From NCBI GenBank assembly GCA_003255025.1, contig QANY01002366.1, forward strand, positions 1,712,130 through 1,776,129: DNA of 64,000 nucleotides. Direction: 5' to 3'. The translations under genes and the position numbers were made by a program. The notes beneath the pieces were generated by a model that did not search any database, had not been told where the DNA came from, and saw only the letters and a program-made list of their open reading frames with translations. Origin of the DNA: Datisca glomerata. Its lineage: Eukaryota; Streptophyta; Magnoliopsida; Cucurbitales; Datiscaceae. How positions within the stretch are numbered: position 1 is the stretch's first letter; each line of letters opens with the position of its first letter. Shown piece after piece: positions 35,755 through 48,621 of the stretch.

Positions 35755-36372
35755 TCAGTAATGCTAACATATAGCAAACATATGGGTATCTAACGTACGA
35801 AAATAGTTCACTCCAATTACTTAATTTAAAAGAAATAAAAATAAATTAATTAATGACAATACAAGGAAAGATATACACTATAAATTAGCTGAATATAGAG
35901 TATATACACTAGATATGTTAATTCCAAAAACACATCAAAATTCTTACCTTACTCTGTACAAAGTCATATATAACTTTAGTTCATGCACAAAAGACATTTT
36001 ATTTAAACCAAACTAATTAAACTCAATTGTAATGAGCTAATAATCCAATATATCTTACACTTAAAGTTTTAAACTTGAAAGAGGTGCTAATGTTAATAAA
36101 AGAAAACAATATAAAGAAAAAAAGAGAGAAGCCTTCCCATATTCATATTCTAAATAATGCAGAATTATCTTCATCGGGTTCAAATAGAAAAATTACATGA
36201 TAAGTCAGAGCTACAACAGACAACATCAAAAACATGTTTTAATCATAGACAAGTGTTAGTTATACATATGGTAAAGAAAATCAAAAGACTATTCTTCAAA
36301 ATTTTGTGCACCCACCTTAATCTTGGCTATGTCATTAGTTATGAAATACTATATGTTTTGTTTTAACACAAA
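35755..36372. repeat. Array block D, third copy
   Basis: Collinear with 34690-35265 to the end at TTTTGTTTTAACAC. It lacks the possible exon. A piece of the same block (TCATAGACAAG...GTTTCAACAC) also occurs at about 32155-32290. Confidence 0.75.
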
Positions 36373-36380
36373 TCAAACAA

Positions 36381-38499
36381 ATCAGATTATAGAATTAAGG
36401 ATCAACATTGTTGTTTAGCCATTTAGTTTTTTACTTGGTATAACCATCAGCGATATCCAAAGAATCTAGATAGCATCAAGACAATATAGCTTCAGTTCTT
36501 TAAAAAATCATGCCCATGTAAAGTAAAGAGGTTGCCACCGATTCCCAACTTTCATTTTGATATGCCCAAATAAAGCTAAGTAACATAGCATATAAATGTT
36601 TTTCTAAGAGAAATTGTGCAATATAGCATATAAATTTTTTTATAATATGAGACACATGGTTATGATAACTCTATACGCTTGAGGGAGTTCTCTAAGTCAT
36701 TCATCATACGAGCTTACACATGTTATGTTATTTAGCCACAAGTTCTGTTATAACATGGTCAATAAATGACTTCCATCTTCTGTGCCAAGGTCTTTGAGTC
36801 CGGATAAAGTGTGAGCGTCCTAAACCTTGGAAGGAAATCACAAAGGATGAATAAGGAATTGACATCCCACGTACAATGGTTGAAGTACAAATCTATAGGT
36901 ACAAAGAAGGGAGGTTGATGAACATGTGCACCAATTGTATAGCCAAATAATACAAAATGCATTTAAAGAATCTAAATATAAATTAGTTCACGCACCTTTA
37001 GGTGTTGCACAATGTACACGTACATCAATGACTAGACCCAAGGAGACTGACTGGAGCGAGCATGATGATCATGCATGGAAACCTACATCACTCTATATGT
37101 AACAAGTAACCATGGGACATGCACATGATTGAGGTTTCTAAAGGAATATGGGTGCTAGAGATATGCTAACACTTCTTTACTGATTAATATAGTTAAAGCA
37201 TTACTGATGTTTGGATAAAGGATAAAGAAGACAAACACCCTTATGTAGGCCCGCTTCTCACAAGGAAGAGAGACAGTTTCCTTATTATTGCCACTATCAC
37301 CGCCTATCTATGTCACTTGACCAAAGACTTCATGACTTTAAGAAAAATCTTTGATGAGAAACTAAAGAAATGAGAAATTATAATCATGTATGTAGTTCTT
37401 GTGGAGGAATAACCATTTACACAACACGTGAATGTGAAAATGATCAATGCATGTGGTGGTGCCACATCTTCTTAAAAAACAATGATAGAATAAGATGACA
37501 ACAGAGAAATCCATTTGAGGAGAATTTCTAGTTCATCGAATCTCTCTTGAGCATGAACACTTGTAAATTATTTTTTGATACTCCTGAACTAATACATGGG
37601 CCTCATTATTTTGTTGATGTCCATGCCATGTGTATAACTGACATGTCACGTCAGCTAACATGTTGAAAATACTAACAACAAATGTTGGAATGACCACATT
37701 GAAAATGTATAAATGTTTATGCTAATATTTAGAGTTTTTAATTACAATGACTAAATTAAAACTTGGTATAAAATATAGTGGCCATGTATATAGTTGCCCA
37801 AAAAAGGTACAAACTGAATCACAAAATTTAATTTGTCAAAAAAAGTTACAGTCGTGTTTGTTGTGTGGTTGGTACCAAAGATAAATGGCAGAGTATTAGA
37901 AGTAATTCAAAGGGTAATTTGTAAAATTGTACTCTTTCATAAAGTGTTTCAAATATATATACTATTTTTTAAAAAAAATCAGAAATTTATAACTCAGACC
38001 CACAATATTTTTACAATCTCAACTCCCAATTTTCAATACCCAAGTCCCCTAGTCAAATCAAACTTCTTAAAATTTACAATTTTTTTTATATTTACAATCA
38101 AATCAACACTTCTTTCTTACTTTTTTATTCTTCAATTTTTTGGGTTCTCACTATTTTAAAATGATTAAATTCATTATAACATATTACTTGAACTTTTCAA
38201 GTAATCATATCAGTTACTTGAAATATCCAAGTAGTATTGTAACTATTTTAAATAATTATTAAAATTTTTAAATAGAAAACTCTATGTCAAATATGTAGGA
38301 CCGGTATACACCCTTTTATAAGGGAAATACTAAAAAAGGAAGAAATTGAATTCAAAAAATGAATTGCTTGAAATAAAATAATCAAAAAAATAAAGTAATC
38401 AAATAATAATATTATAAACACGCGTTTTAAAATAAACTACTCAAGTAGTAACTGAAGATCAAAAAATGATACTCGATTTAGTACGTGTTGAAAATTGAA
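36381..38499. other. Intergenic, no gene supported
   Basis: A minus-strand frame at 36759-36962 (67 residues, AHVHQPPFFVPIDLYFNHCT within it) has a protein-like composition but no family I know. The rest is AT-rich with no supported feature; frames around 37833-38159 are Phe/Ile-rich products of AT-rich DNA. Confidence 0.4.
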
Positions 38500-39200
38500 T
38501 AAATAATGCGGGGAATTGACATGTGAAAATTAAACGTACAAGAAATTAAATACGGAAAAGTAAAGTGCACTTAAATAAAAATAGAGTAAAGAAGAGAGAT
38601 TCAAGACGCGATAGTTTTACGTGATTCATGAAAACTTATCCCTACGTCCATGCTTCAGGGATCCTCCCTTGAAGATTTTTTCCTCATGATCTTCTTACGG
38701 GTGAAGACTAGATTTTTACAAACTATATTAGTTTATGGATTCAATAAAACCTTGGAAATAATGCACGGTCGAGATTTTGATATCTTACAAAACCTTTTCC
38801 TTCTTTAAAAGAGTAGATCTCTCAATTTTTTACTCTCAATATCTTTTAGCTTCTTTGTAAGAATTCTTAGATCAATGCTAAAAATACAAGCCTATCGAAA
38901 ATTGGCAAACCATCCCAATTTTTGTCAGAGAGGTTTGAAATGAGGAGCCTATTGGGGTATGTATAGGTGTGGAAGAGATGCACAAACTAGTGGAATCCTT
39001 TTGACATGGCGGTGAATAGAGTCTTGGTATTTTTACTAATTTAGTCTTGTTTGGTCTGATACGGTCTAGTTCATGAGAGGGTATGTTTGGTTCTAGAATC
39101 CTTTTGACATGGCGGGTTCTGACAACTTTGATTTAACCATTTCAAGTTTGTTCAATATATTTCAGGTTTTTCACAATATGTTATGTATATCTCACAATAT
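38500..39200 (-). repeat. LTR-like sequence, inverted relative of 28880-29770
   Basis: Read on the minus strand it shows the same landmarks in the same order: a TATA-like CCTATACATACCCCAATAGG (about 38950), then GAGGAAAAAATCTTCAAGGG (about 38695-38676), then GGATCCCTGAAGC and GGACGTAGGGATAAG (to about 38636). The two copies lie about 9 kb apart in opposite orientations and differ clearly, so they are separate insertions of one family and not the LTR pair of a single element. Confidence 0.6.
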
Positions 39201-42200
39201 CGGTTTAAGATATCCTTTAATCTTTTTCTATAAACACTTACAATAAAGTATTTTGACTTTATTTTCATTTTATTTAGAGCATAACACTTGAACAAATATT
39301 AGTCCTTATATTATTTGTTATCATCAAATTTGTCACATTTAATATGATGAACAATCTCCCCATTTGTGATGATAACATAAAATTTGTTGGAAGAAAAATA
39401 TCATTATTAAATATGAGTAATTAAGAACATCCCCTAAACGTATGTGATGCATGCATTTTAAAAATATTAAAAAATTTTAAATTTTAAAAAATGGATACAC
39501 ACCCTCAATGTTATGATTTTTCACATGATTCATCCAAAATAAAAATTATTATTAAGGGTGTGCATGAGACGTTTCAAGATGAAATTTTAGAGTGTTTTAT
39601 CCCCTCCTAAATCAAATGAGGTAAGAAATTTCTTGCCTCATCTCGGAAGGAAAAAACACACGCGGGATGGGTTGGTTCATCGTCCCGACGTTCAGGTCAG
39701 GATGAACCGTTGGGGAGGAATAAAATAAAAAGACCAAGAAGCAAAAATAAAAACCAGAAATAATGTCTAAAAAATTTCCAACATCCATTCGCAAATCAGA
39801 AATCATAATACTCTTGTTAACCCCAAATCCATAAATCAGAAACTAACTTAACTTAGAGATTTCCAAATCAAACACCAAATCTGAACACAAACTAATCCTA
39901 TATTAATATTCATTTTTGTTTTCTGATTAATCTAAGTTGTCAAAAACTAACTAAACATCTTCTTCATCTTCTTAATTACAGCATCATCGTCATCGTCGGA
40001 GTCATCATCGTCACAGCCTTTGTCTGTCTTAGTCGTCGCTGAAGAGAGATGGATTCTTAATGGAAATTGTTTTAAACTTAAGGGAAAATTGGTTGGGTTA
40101 GTTATTAATGGCTTAAGTGTAAAATGAAGAGAAAAGGGGAGAAGAAAAATGGGTCCATATGCATATATGCCAGAGAGTTTTGCACCAGAAAAGAGACAAA
40201 AAAAACACCCAAAAATCCTAAAATGAAAAACCCGTCAGCTCTCTCGTGCCTACACACTGTTGGGATTTTTTATTCAAAGGATAATATTAATTTTTTATTT
40301 TATTTTAAGGCTAATCTCTTATTCAAAAGATAATATTAATTTACAATTTCACTAAATTATTTTATCAACATGCAACCACGTACTTTTAAACTAATATTTT
40401 ATTATAAAAGACTTAGCGAGGAAGATCAAATATAAAATGAAAACCCTAACCCCTTATTACTCATCCCTTCTCAACTGTTCTACCAAAATCACTCTTATCT
40501 AGTAATGTTTCTCTCTCCCCTCCCTCCCTCCTCCTCCTCCTCTCTCTCTCAAAACATCTTCAACCTTTACCCACATCTCACCGCAGATGCAAGATCAGAC
40601 CAAACACTGGCATCCGCACAAGTGTCGTCGATGTGGGAATGGGTGGGTGAATGGTCAATCACTTCTTCTTCTTCTTCTATTTTTAGAGGTTAATGATTGA
40701 TTTAGCCTGCCAAGGCCCACACATCGTGATAATGGTTGCGACACTGATGAATGATGAAGGTCTGAGGGTCACTACATGAGCTTCTTGTGTAAGTGTACAA
40801 CAAGTTAAAAAAGCTCTTTCTGGATCTGGTAGTGTACATTTACATTTAATCTTTGCTTAAACAACTTCTTAGTATTAAACATGAACCACATATTCATTTA
40901 TTTTCTTTAGTGTACCCCTATGACTTCTCGTAACGCACTAGGCACGTACAAGATATCTAATTATTGCATATCTTTGGCATTTCTAATTGCATGACTAATT
41001 CAAGGAATCAAATTTGCAGCAAGATGAATGGCCAAATTGTATTTATGAAAATAAAGGGGACTTTCTAATACGACGTTTATTTTCCCACTAAAAATCTCTT
41101 TACTCACCAAATCTTTCTCACCATGATGCTTTCACCACGGGCTACATGATCATATCTGTGCTGGTCCGGGCTGGGCTACAAGACATATTGTAAGGTTCGA
41201 AAGGGACCGATATCATCCCGTTGTCCAGAACAGGCCCAATATCGTACAACTTTGGGCCGGTCCGGGACTGAATTTTAATGGGCCGGTTTGGCCAATTTTG
41301 TGGCCTTTATGTAAAAGAGCCCGTTTTAGAATTTGCATGTGTTTGTGATGTGCTTGGTCTTGTGACCCTTCTTCCCTCTGCCCCGCCCTTACTTGGCTTG
41401 AGTCCTATGTGGTTGATTAAGGATAGGATTACTCCAATCAAAATGAAAGATTGCTTCGATCAAAAAGCATAATTACTCTGATACCTCACATATTTTAATT
41501 ATCTAATGCAAAATATAATAATTTACATTAAGGTATGTAAATAGCCTACATTATCTATAAGAGAAGCGAGGTCATTGCACCATCCATGGCCTTTCATGCT
41601 TTGAAGTAACATTATTGTCACACTGGCAGGATAATAGGATATCATTCTCAGCTCTCGCTGTCCCTCAACTATCCGGTTGTATTTCTTGTTATGACTATGC
41701 ATAACAAATGTACACATGCTGAAAGTTGGATTCTCTGATCTTGCTTCCATGTCTTTTCATCCCTTTCAATTACAAGCCTACAAAAGCTTTTACCAACATG
41801 AGGGATTATCCAAACTCAAAGGTCATGCAAGGGAATAAACTTGACTTACCTCCAGTAATCACCTGTGTCAGATTTAGACTCTCCACTAAAGCAGCTAACC
41901 TAGACCAAACCCAATGTAATCCACTCATTAGTCTAATATCACAAGTGATGTGAAGTATTATATATTATTGCTAAGCAACCATTTTCTCTTTATAACCCAT
42001 GTATTGTGGCTTTGTCTGACTAGTTCCTCGTATTTTTAGTTCAACATGTGTGTCAAAATGAAAATTGATTGTGGATTCAGTCATTTACAAACTTTTCTCA
42101 TACGAACAAATGGGTTGCTTCCGCCATAAAATATTCCATGTGGAAAGGTTAAGTATAGAAATCATATAATGCAGGTTACTTTCACTTTGACTTCTCAGAC

Positions 42201-42766
42201 ATATTTTAATAGATATTAGAGGGTTTGCAATTGCTAAATAAGTCTTTTTGATAATCTCTAACCCTTCTCTCAAAGAAGTTTGCCTTTCCTCTGTCCATCA
42301 ACCAAGTTAATAAGATAATATACCTTATGGGAACTTATCTAATGAAATCAACCATGTCAAAAATGTAGAAAAATAAAAAATGATAACTTTGAGAGAGGAA
42401 AAATAAGTGAAAAAAGAGTCAAAATTCAAGGTCACATAAAAAACATAACTATCACTTGACAAGCATATGAAGGAAACAAATGTATATACAGTCCTAAGTT
42501 AAACGTCTTATAACATAATCATCTAATGGACAAGGAATTTCCAAATAACATTTTAAGATCAAAATGTTATCACTCGGTTAAGAAATTCTTGGTTCTAATT
42601 GGCTCCTTATGGACTACTATTGTTACAGTGACTTCTTGAAAACCAATACAGGTCCCATATGAATATAACTGCTAAAAATATGTAGCTCTCGAAGTAAAGA
42701 ACAAATAGGACAGGACACACATGCTTTTAAAGGTCATTAATCAAATAGATATGTGTTTCTTTAGCA
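39201..42766. other. Intergenic, simple repeats and no supported gene
   Basis: Short TCATCG and TTC microsatellite-like runs occur at about 39958-40020 and 40663-40680, and a CTCCCTCC run at about 40515-40550. A short frame (40505-40693) is mostly the low-complexity Ser run. At about 41160-41290 a patch with GGGCCGGTCCGGG resembles a common plant repeat flavour, but its ends are unclear. Confidence 0.4.
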
Positions 42767-42828
42767 GTGAAGAGGAACTTGGTGAGGAGAACCCGTTGTG
42801 AAGAGGAGCTTGGTGAGGAGAACCCGTT
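42767..42828. repeat. 31-bp tandem duplication
   Basis: GTGAAGAGGAACTTGGTGAG... is repeated directly with one difference, and a third partial copy GTGAAGAGAG follows. It lies in a purine-rich stretch (42760-43300) with no clean frame. Confidence 0.9.
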
Positions 42829-45024
42829 GTGAAGAGAGTTGTCGGGTATGAAAAAGGAAGCAATAAAGAGGAGTACTCGTCATGGAAGAGATCAGACATG
42901 GGGCACATTGCTACCGACATGGTATCCTGAGAATTCTTCTTGGCGACATTACCGCGGTTAAGGAGAAATTCAAAAGAGAAGAGCTAGCTTGAGAGAAAAT
43001 GAAGGCCAACAATTGAAAGGAGACCAACAGCAGACCAGAGAGGGAGGAGCTAAGTTGCTAAGTTGAAGGTTGAAAAAGACCATAGAGAGAGAAAATGAAA
43101 AGATAATTATGGGTTTTGTTTTATCTCATTGAAGAGGTAAGAGTGGCAGCTGCAAGACATATGATATAAGGGTTTGCTTTAATGTGAGGAAGAAATAGAT
43201 GAGTGGCTGAGATCGGAGTCTATGTTGGGAAATGGAGATTTGGGGCTTGAAGAAGAAAGCAGATGAGGAGGATGCTGGTCAATGACTCAAATGAGGTTAT
43301 ATGAAACAAGTTTGAAGTTTTTATTGTTAATATGTAGAGCGGGTCTCATGGTTCGTACGTAGGTGGGAAATAATGAGGGTAGGGGAATTAAGTGTTTCAA
43401 AATAATGGGGGTAAATGTTTACTGAGGGAGACAACTTCTCTCCTCTTTCTATATTAAAATATCAGTATTCTCTCTCCCCCTCACATTTTCCACACCACAT
43501 ACAAAATCTCCCCCTCCACTCAACTAAGTTGGCTTTCACCGGCATAAGAGGTGCCTAAATTGGCTTCAATATTGCTTAATATATTTCTCTATAGATATTG
43601 AGTCCCATAGCACGTGTGATACCTTGTTAATAAATGAAGTGTAGAGAGAGTATAAAGTAGGCCAATTTATGCAACAAAAATGTGAAAAAAAATCTAATTT
43701 CACAATAAAATGAGCATCTTATGATGGTCCTACCCAGTGAATTCAAGACAATAATTGAATAAAACTCATAAAATTCAACATAATAATATCCTTACTGTCT
43801 TTAGATCTATTGCGCCTATGAAGCACACTATGCACAAACAATTTTCAAGTATATCATGAGGAGAAGATCATAAGTATCATCACATGATGAGAAGTAGACT
43901 GCCATTGGGAAAAAAATGTCCCCTTTAAAATCATCATAATAAAGATTATTTATGCATTGATAGAGACGTGATACAATATGCACAATAAGTCTCTAAAATC
44001 AGCATTTTATACTAGCCCTGCAAGTGTGTGTCACAAAAATCTAATTCGTGCACTTTGAGAGTGATATATAAATAAAAATATAGAAAAGAAAATAGTAAAC
44101 ATGTTAGCTTTAATGTTTCTCAGTTCAATCAAACACTTACAATACTTGCTCGGTTGACATTTAGTGATCTCTTACAAAGTATACACTCACAAGAGTTAAT
44201 CTAATAATTTAAGCTCACAAAGATAATCTTGCTTACTCAAAAACTTTGCAAGGTAAAAAGCCCAAAAAATTTTCTAGTGACTTAAGTGAGCATGAAAATA
44301 TAAAGAGGATAGAAAGAATTGAAGTTCTCGATGTGTGTTAAAATGAAGATGAGGTTTTGGTATTTATAGGCTTTAAAATGTACAAGTGAGCAACATGTGG
44401 AAAAAGTGATAACCAATAATGTGAAAAATGTGATAGGCACCACGTGAAAAATGTGAAAGGCAACAATGTGAAAAATGTTTTTTGAAAAAATGTGAAAACT
44501 GTGGTAGGAAATTTATGGATGGCAATTTAATTTAAGAATCATTATCCTTAAAAATTGAGCTTATTAATATCAAAGAAATTAATCTCCTAGAAAAATTATT
44601 TAATATATATATATATATATATAAATATATATATATATATTTATGATCCTCAATTTTCATGTATTTACAATGTTTGTTATAGTCCACACAACAAAGTTGG
44701 AAAATATATAATAAATTTGAGTTGAATCAGTTGAAAAGCATGCGGTTCACACGTGTGTAATTTGAAAATATATACATATACTTTGAAATTAATATTAACA
44801 TTAATGTGAATATATTAGACTTAAAAACTATTATAGATCTAAAGCAAAAATGATGCATTATGTAAAAAAAATTATTTTTTCATATTTACAGTTAATCAAA
44901 TGAGATGGGTTAGTATGGTTAGTTAAAAGCTTCCACACCCATAAATAACATATAAGAAATCTTGAGTTCGAATTATACTACTTAGAAAAAGACTTTACCA
45001 TGATCAATGAGTCAAAGTTCCCCA
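42829..45024. other. Intergenic, LTR-like scraps and an AT microsatellite
   Basis: Purine-rich sequence continues to about 43300. At about 44080-44510 there is LTR-like DNA with a tandem run of TGTGAAAAATGTGATAGGC-like units (about 44415-44510). An AT dinucleotide microsatellite is at about 44602-44641. No gene is supported. Confidence 0.4.
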
Positions 45025-45395
45025 AATATTAAAGACTTTACTTGAAAATACACTTTAATAAGATAGTAATAAACAAAAATAATATAACTTTCCTGGGTTT
45101 TGTCTATTTAATTTGGTTAGAAATGAATATTAGATGTTTTGATGGGGATATGAGAGACACTGATACTAATTTCTTATGTATAGTTAGGATGATTAGAGAG
45201 AGGGCTTGGTCTTTCAGGATTATAGAGAATTCATCTGTTAATCATAAAATTGAGTAGACATAGGGGTTGCTTGAGATTTTTTAGTAAGTTAGAGTTTTGA
45301 TACTTTTGAACTTCGTTTGTCTTTTGTTTATATGGGTGATACCTCTTGTATGGTGTATTTCTTTTAGTTGAACATATTTGCCTTTAACAAAAAAA
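45025..45395 (+). pseudogene. L1-type LINE 3' terminal scrap
   Basis: The frame reads FLGFVYLIWLEMNIRCFDGD, similar to the WLERN region after the zf-RVT motif in plant L1 elements. The non-coding end after 45257 reads ACCTCTTGTATGGTGTATTT and then AACAAAAAAAATAAT, a typical LINE tail with a short A run. Everything upstream of this piece is missing, as expected of a 5'-truncated insertion. Confidence 0.55.
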
Positions 45396-45932
45396 ATAAT
45401 ATAACATGTCACAGTACCGAATGCGTAACTATCCTCACATATGAAAAATTTAGAAATTTATAAAATTCTCTTTCAATAGATAAAATTTCCAATTAGGAGA
45501 ATTACAAGTTGGCAAAGATCTTTAAGGCCACATATTATACAGTTTCATTTATTATAAATTATTTGACACCGGTTAAAAAATTAATAACTTCCTTGTTGAC
45601 AATGAACTATATTACTTATAAACTTAATTCTTTTATTAATTTTTTCCTTTGAAAAGGGATTTTCATTAAAGTCATGAATTTTTTAGAACTTTCAAATTAA
45701 CTCTTATAATAAACACATATAGTTCAAGAATTTCCAAGTTCAATTTATATATGTCACGAATCCATGATGATAATGAATACATAGTTCTTAAACTAATAGG
45801 AGGTGAATGTGTCTATCACAGGTATAAATTGAAAAAGTATTATTAGAAAAAAAAATATAGTAAAATGTAGACAAAATTGAAGGTTTGTCCGTTGAAATTG
45901 CATAATTTCATTAAATCAAAATAAAGATAATA

Positions 45933-45996
45933 TAATTCTTTAGCATATCATATAGAATTGCATCTAATTCTTTAGCATATCATATAGAATTGCATC
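45933..45996. repeat. Perfect 32-bp tandem duplication
   Basis: TAATTCTTTAGCATATCATA... is repeated twice without a mismatch (45933-45964 and 45965-45996). Confidence 0.97.
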
Positions 45997-46337
45997 TATC
46001 TATAAGACATATATTCAATAATAATATATTAACAGTAACACGACATAATAGCCATTTTACAAATGTTTAGGTATAATTTATTATTTCAATACTACTTTTA
46101 TTATTTGATATGCTTAAATGTAACTGGTTGACACATATATTTATACATACATTAAATATATTTATTTAATAAAATTAAATACAAATATATTAATTCTTCT
46201 TATTAATATATTAATTATTAATTTTAATTGAAAATAATAGGTTAATTATCACATGAGAAGAAAATCATTGCTATCTTTTATTATTTGATAACCCTCAATG
46301 CGATTGATTGACACATATTTCCACTTACATTGAACCG

Positions 46338-46395
46338 ATTCACCAAATAAAATGAAATAAAAATACATTCACCAAATAAAATGAAATAAAAATAC
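46338..46395. repeat. Perfect 29-bp tandem duplication
   Basis: ATTCACCAAATAAAATGAAA... is repeated twice without a mismatch (46338-46366 and 46367-46395). Confidence 0.97.
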
Positions 46396-47877
46396 TTAAT
46401 TATTCTGATGATATATTAATTATTAATTTTTAATTAAGAATAAATTATTATGATACTTTTTAAATTTCTTATGTTTATTGATTCTTTAATTTTGACTCAT
46501 TTTTTAAAAACTTAACTTTGTCTTTTTACACTCAATTGTTCTGTTCTTTTTGTTATAAAGAATATATTTTTTGTTCTCATTTGTATGTATGTTAATACGA
46601 AGAAACCAATAAACCAAATTTGATACTTTCATCTACTATAAATGGTAATTAACCAAGCAACGCAATAAAATATTATACATATTGAAATATTATACCACAT
46701 GCAACATTCGTATTACATGACTAAAGTGTATTTTCAGATATTATAATATTTACAGAAATTATAACAGTATTATTTGAACTCACTAACTCAAAATGTGATT
46801 GTGAAGCTCAACGTAATTCTCAAATATTTGAATTTACTAAGTAAATGGGTTTCAATAGTAATCAGCCCAAATGAAAGTTAAGCTTAGTTGTGTGACTTAA
46901 AAGTTTAACGTCACTACAAGTGCTAATTAATTCATCACTATTACTCACTAAGTCACTGTCAAGAAGACCATTTCACTTCCTTTACTTCTTCAGCCTTCAT
47001 TATTCCATATGTTCCATCACATATCCCCTATTCTTCGAGCTTTTCATCCTCCATTTCCTTTCTAAGTTAACATGGCGTGAGTTTTTTCACGTGCCTCCCA
47101 TCTTCGCACCTGCTTCACCTTCAATGCCGTCAATTTGCACCGATTCATTTTGCACTTTGGTTTCATTTTTCATGTGAGTTCTTTCCATGTTGTTTTGGCC
47201 TTAAGTTCTTGTTTGCTATTTGGCTGGCGATTCCATGCTTTGTACAGAATCAATGGTGACGTTCAAAGGCCTTGGAGAGTGGTTTAGAGTGCACAGAGAT
47301 ATTATCGAAAGGTGAGGAGGCAGGTCCCAAAGAACAAGGATAAGGAGATGGAGCTCAATGTCATAATTTGCATCGAAGAAATCTTCCTGAAGACCCTGAA
47401 GTTTTTTTTTATCTCAATCTCTGCTAACTCCCGCATATGTTGCCTTTTATTGAACGCGGAATTAATTTTTCTGAGAACAGTTAATTGGAAATTCTATATA
47501 TTTTTCTATTGATCAAATACAAACAGGGAACTAGGAACTATGGGTGGTGCTAAATATATGTTTATGCAACATATATGAGTTTCAGTTTCCTTTTTGTTGT
47601 ATTAATTTTCGTTTCAAATATATGGTAATATTCTTGGCAAAAAGCATATATTCAAATACTCGATTACTTTTCTCTAACAAAGATTACAGATTTTTACTTG
47701 GTCATTATTTACATTGATACAAGGAAAAGATCTAGATTTTTAATTTTCTTTAACAAAGTAATTTACGTTGAGAGTATTTTTTAATTTTCAAGAAGTATGT
47801 TGGGATCAAAATTGCGTTTCGGCAAACTTTTGCTCCTTTAAACTAAATTTTAACTATTATCAAGTCATTATTGAAAT

Positions 47878-47990
47878 GTTGTCCCACATAACCTAGACTT
47901 TCCCGTTCTGTGCTAGTTATACGGTTCTAGTACTCCTCTCCTTAACACCTCTGTTTTAATGAGCGATTGGACTGGGCTTTTCAACTTGGT
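47878..47990 (+). mobile_element. Possible TRIM-like LTR scrap
   Basis: TGTTGTCCCACATAACC (47878) opens like many plant TRIM/SMART LTRs, and about 100 bases on TTGGTATAAGGGC (47972-47984) resembles a mutated tRNA-Met primer site (normally TTGGTATCAGAGC). GATTGGACTGGGCTTTTCAA just before it is also a common context. No second LTR was found downstream, so only one end of an element remains. Confidence 0.4.
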
Positions 47991-48621
47991 ATAAGGGCTT
48001 GGTTGTGTTTATTTTTGTCCACTTTAGTTCGGTTCTTTGTCCGTTTAGCTCAGAATCTTCATATTGTTTGACATGTAGCTTAGTTTGACTACTGTGTTTT
48101 CCAATAGAAGCAAGAGGTTGGAAAACCAACACAACATGCACCCCCGTACAAGTGTTATGTACAAGTTTCCTACCAGGATAATTGGGAAAGCAATAGTTAA
48201 GTCGAATGTGTTTTGATACCCAACGAGAATGGAAGTGAGCCGCTTCCAGCTGGTAGTCGTAGTCTTTTAGCTTATCGCTGTCCACTCAACCTTTCTTTGA
48301 TGTGTGAATAAGGTCATAGTATGTATGGCCATTCTAGGCGGGTCGCAACAAGTGTAATAGGATTTAATGTTGCACCATCTTCAACTATTCTCGGGATCCG
48401 GAGGGACAAACTCTCAGGGAAGAATCTCTTTCTTATTTCCTCCACTTTGGTTGGCTAGTAGATCTTCCTCTCTCCGAATTGACATTTTGATCATCCTCGT
48501 AGTACTTACTCTTTCAAAGGATAACCTACTTCAAGGGTGTATTTGTGGAACACTTAGGCATTTTTATGCTTTTTTTCTTATTAGATTCTGGCTTTCATGC
48601 ACTACCTCTTCTCAGGAAAAC
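47991..48621. other. Region after the TRIM-like scrap
   Basis: Two frames (47956-48285 on minus, 48367-48627 on plus) lack recognisable domains. The sequence is more GC-rich than its surroundings and may be retroelement interior, but nothing is identifiable. Confidence 0.35.

Larger units (their letters stand above)
27406..36380. repeat. Array of diverged duplicated blocks
   Basis: No conventional gene is visible. The region is built from recurring AT-rich blocks. One block of about 830 bases occurs at about 27600-28435 and 30865-31680. Another series occurs at about 33255-34000, 34690-35700 and 35755-36372, with a short piece also at about 32155-32290. Short phrases such as AAATGTCTAAGAACTAT and AAGGCCATCCAACT recur at about 27490, 27780, 30370, 31040, 32780 and 33090. 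Copies differ by numerous substitutions and indels, so the duplications are old. Coordinates of block edges are approximate. Confidence 0.75.
45396..47877. other. AT-rich intergenic region
   Basis: No gene supported. It contains two perfect short tandem duplications (listed separately). Frames around 46920-47259 and 47312-47512 have no recognised domain. Confidence 0.45.

Noticed and set aside
40505..40693. 62-residue frame with MWEWVGEWS
   Set aside because: Dominated by Ser/Pro runs from simple repeats, with no further exon found.
41278..41472. 64-residue frame with PLLGLSPMWLIKDRI
   Set aside because: Lies over a repeat-like patch, without domain or exon context.
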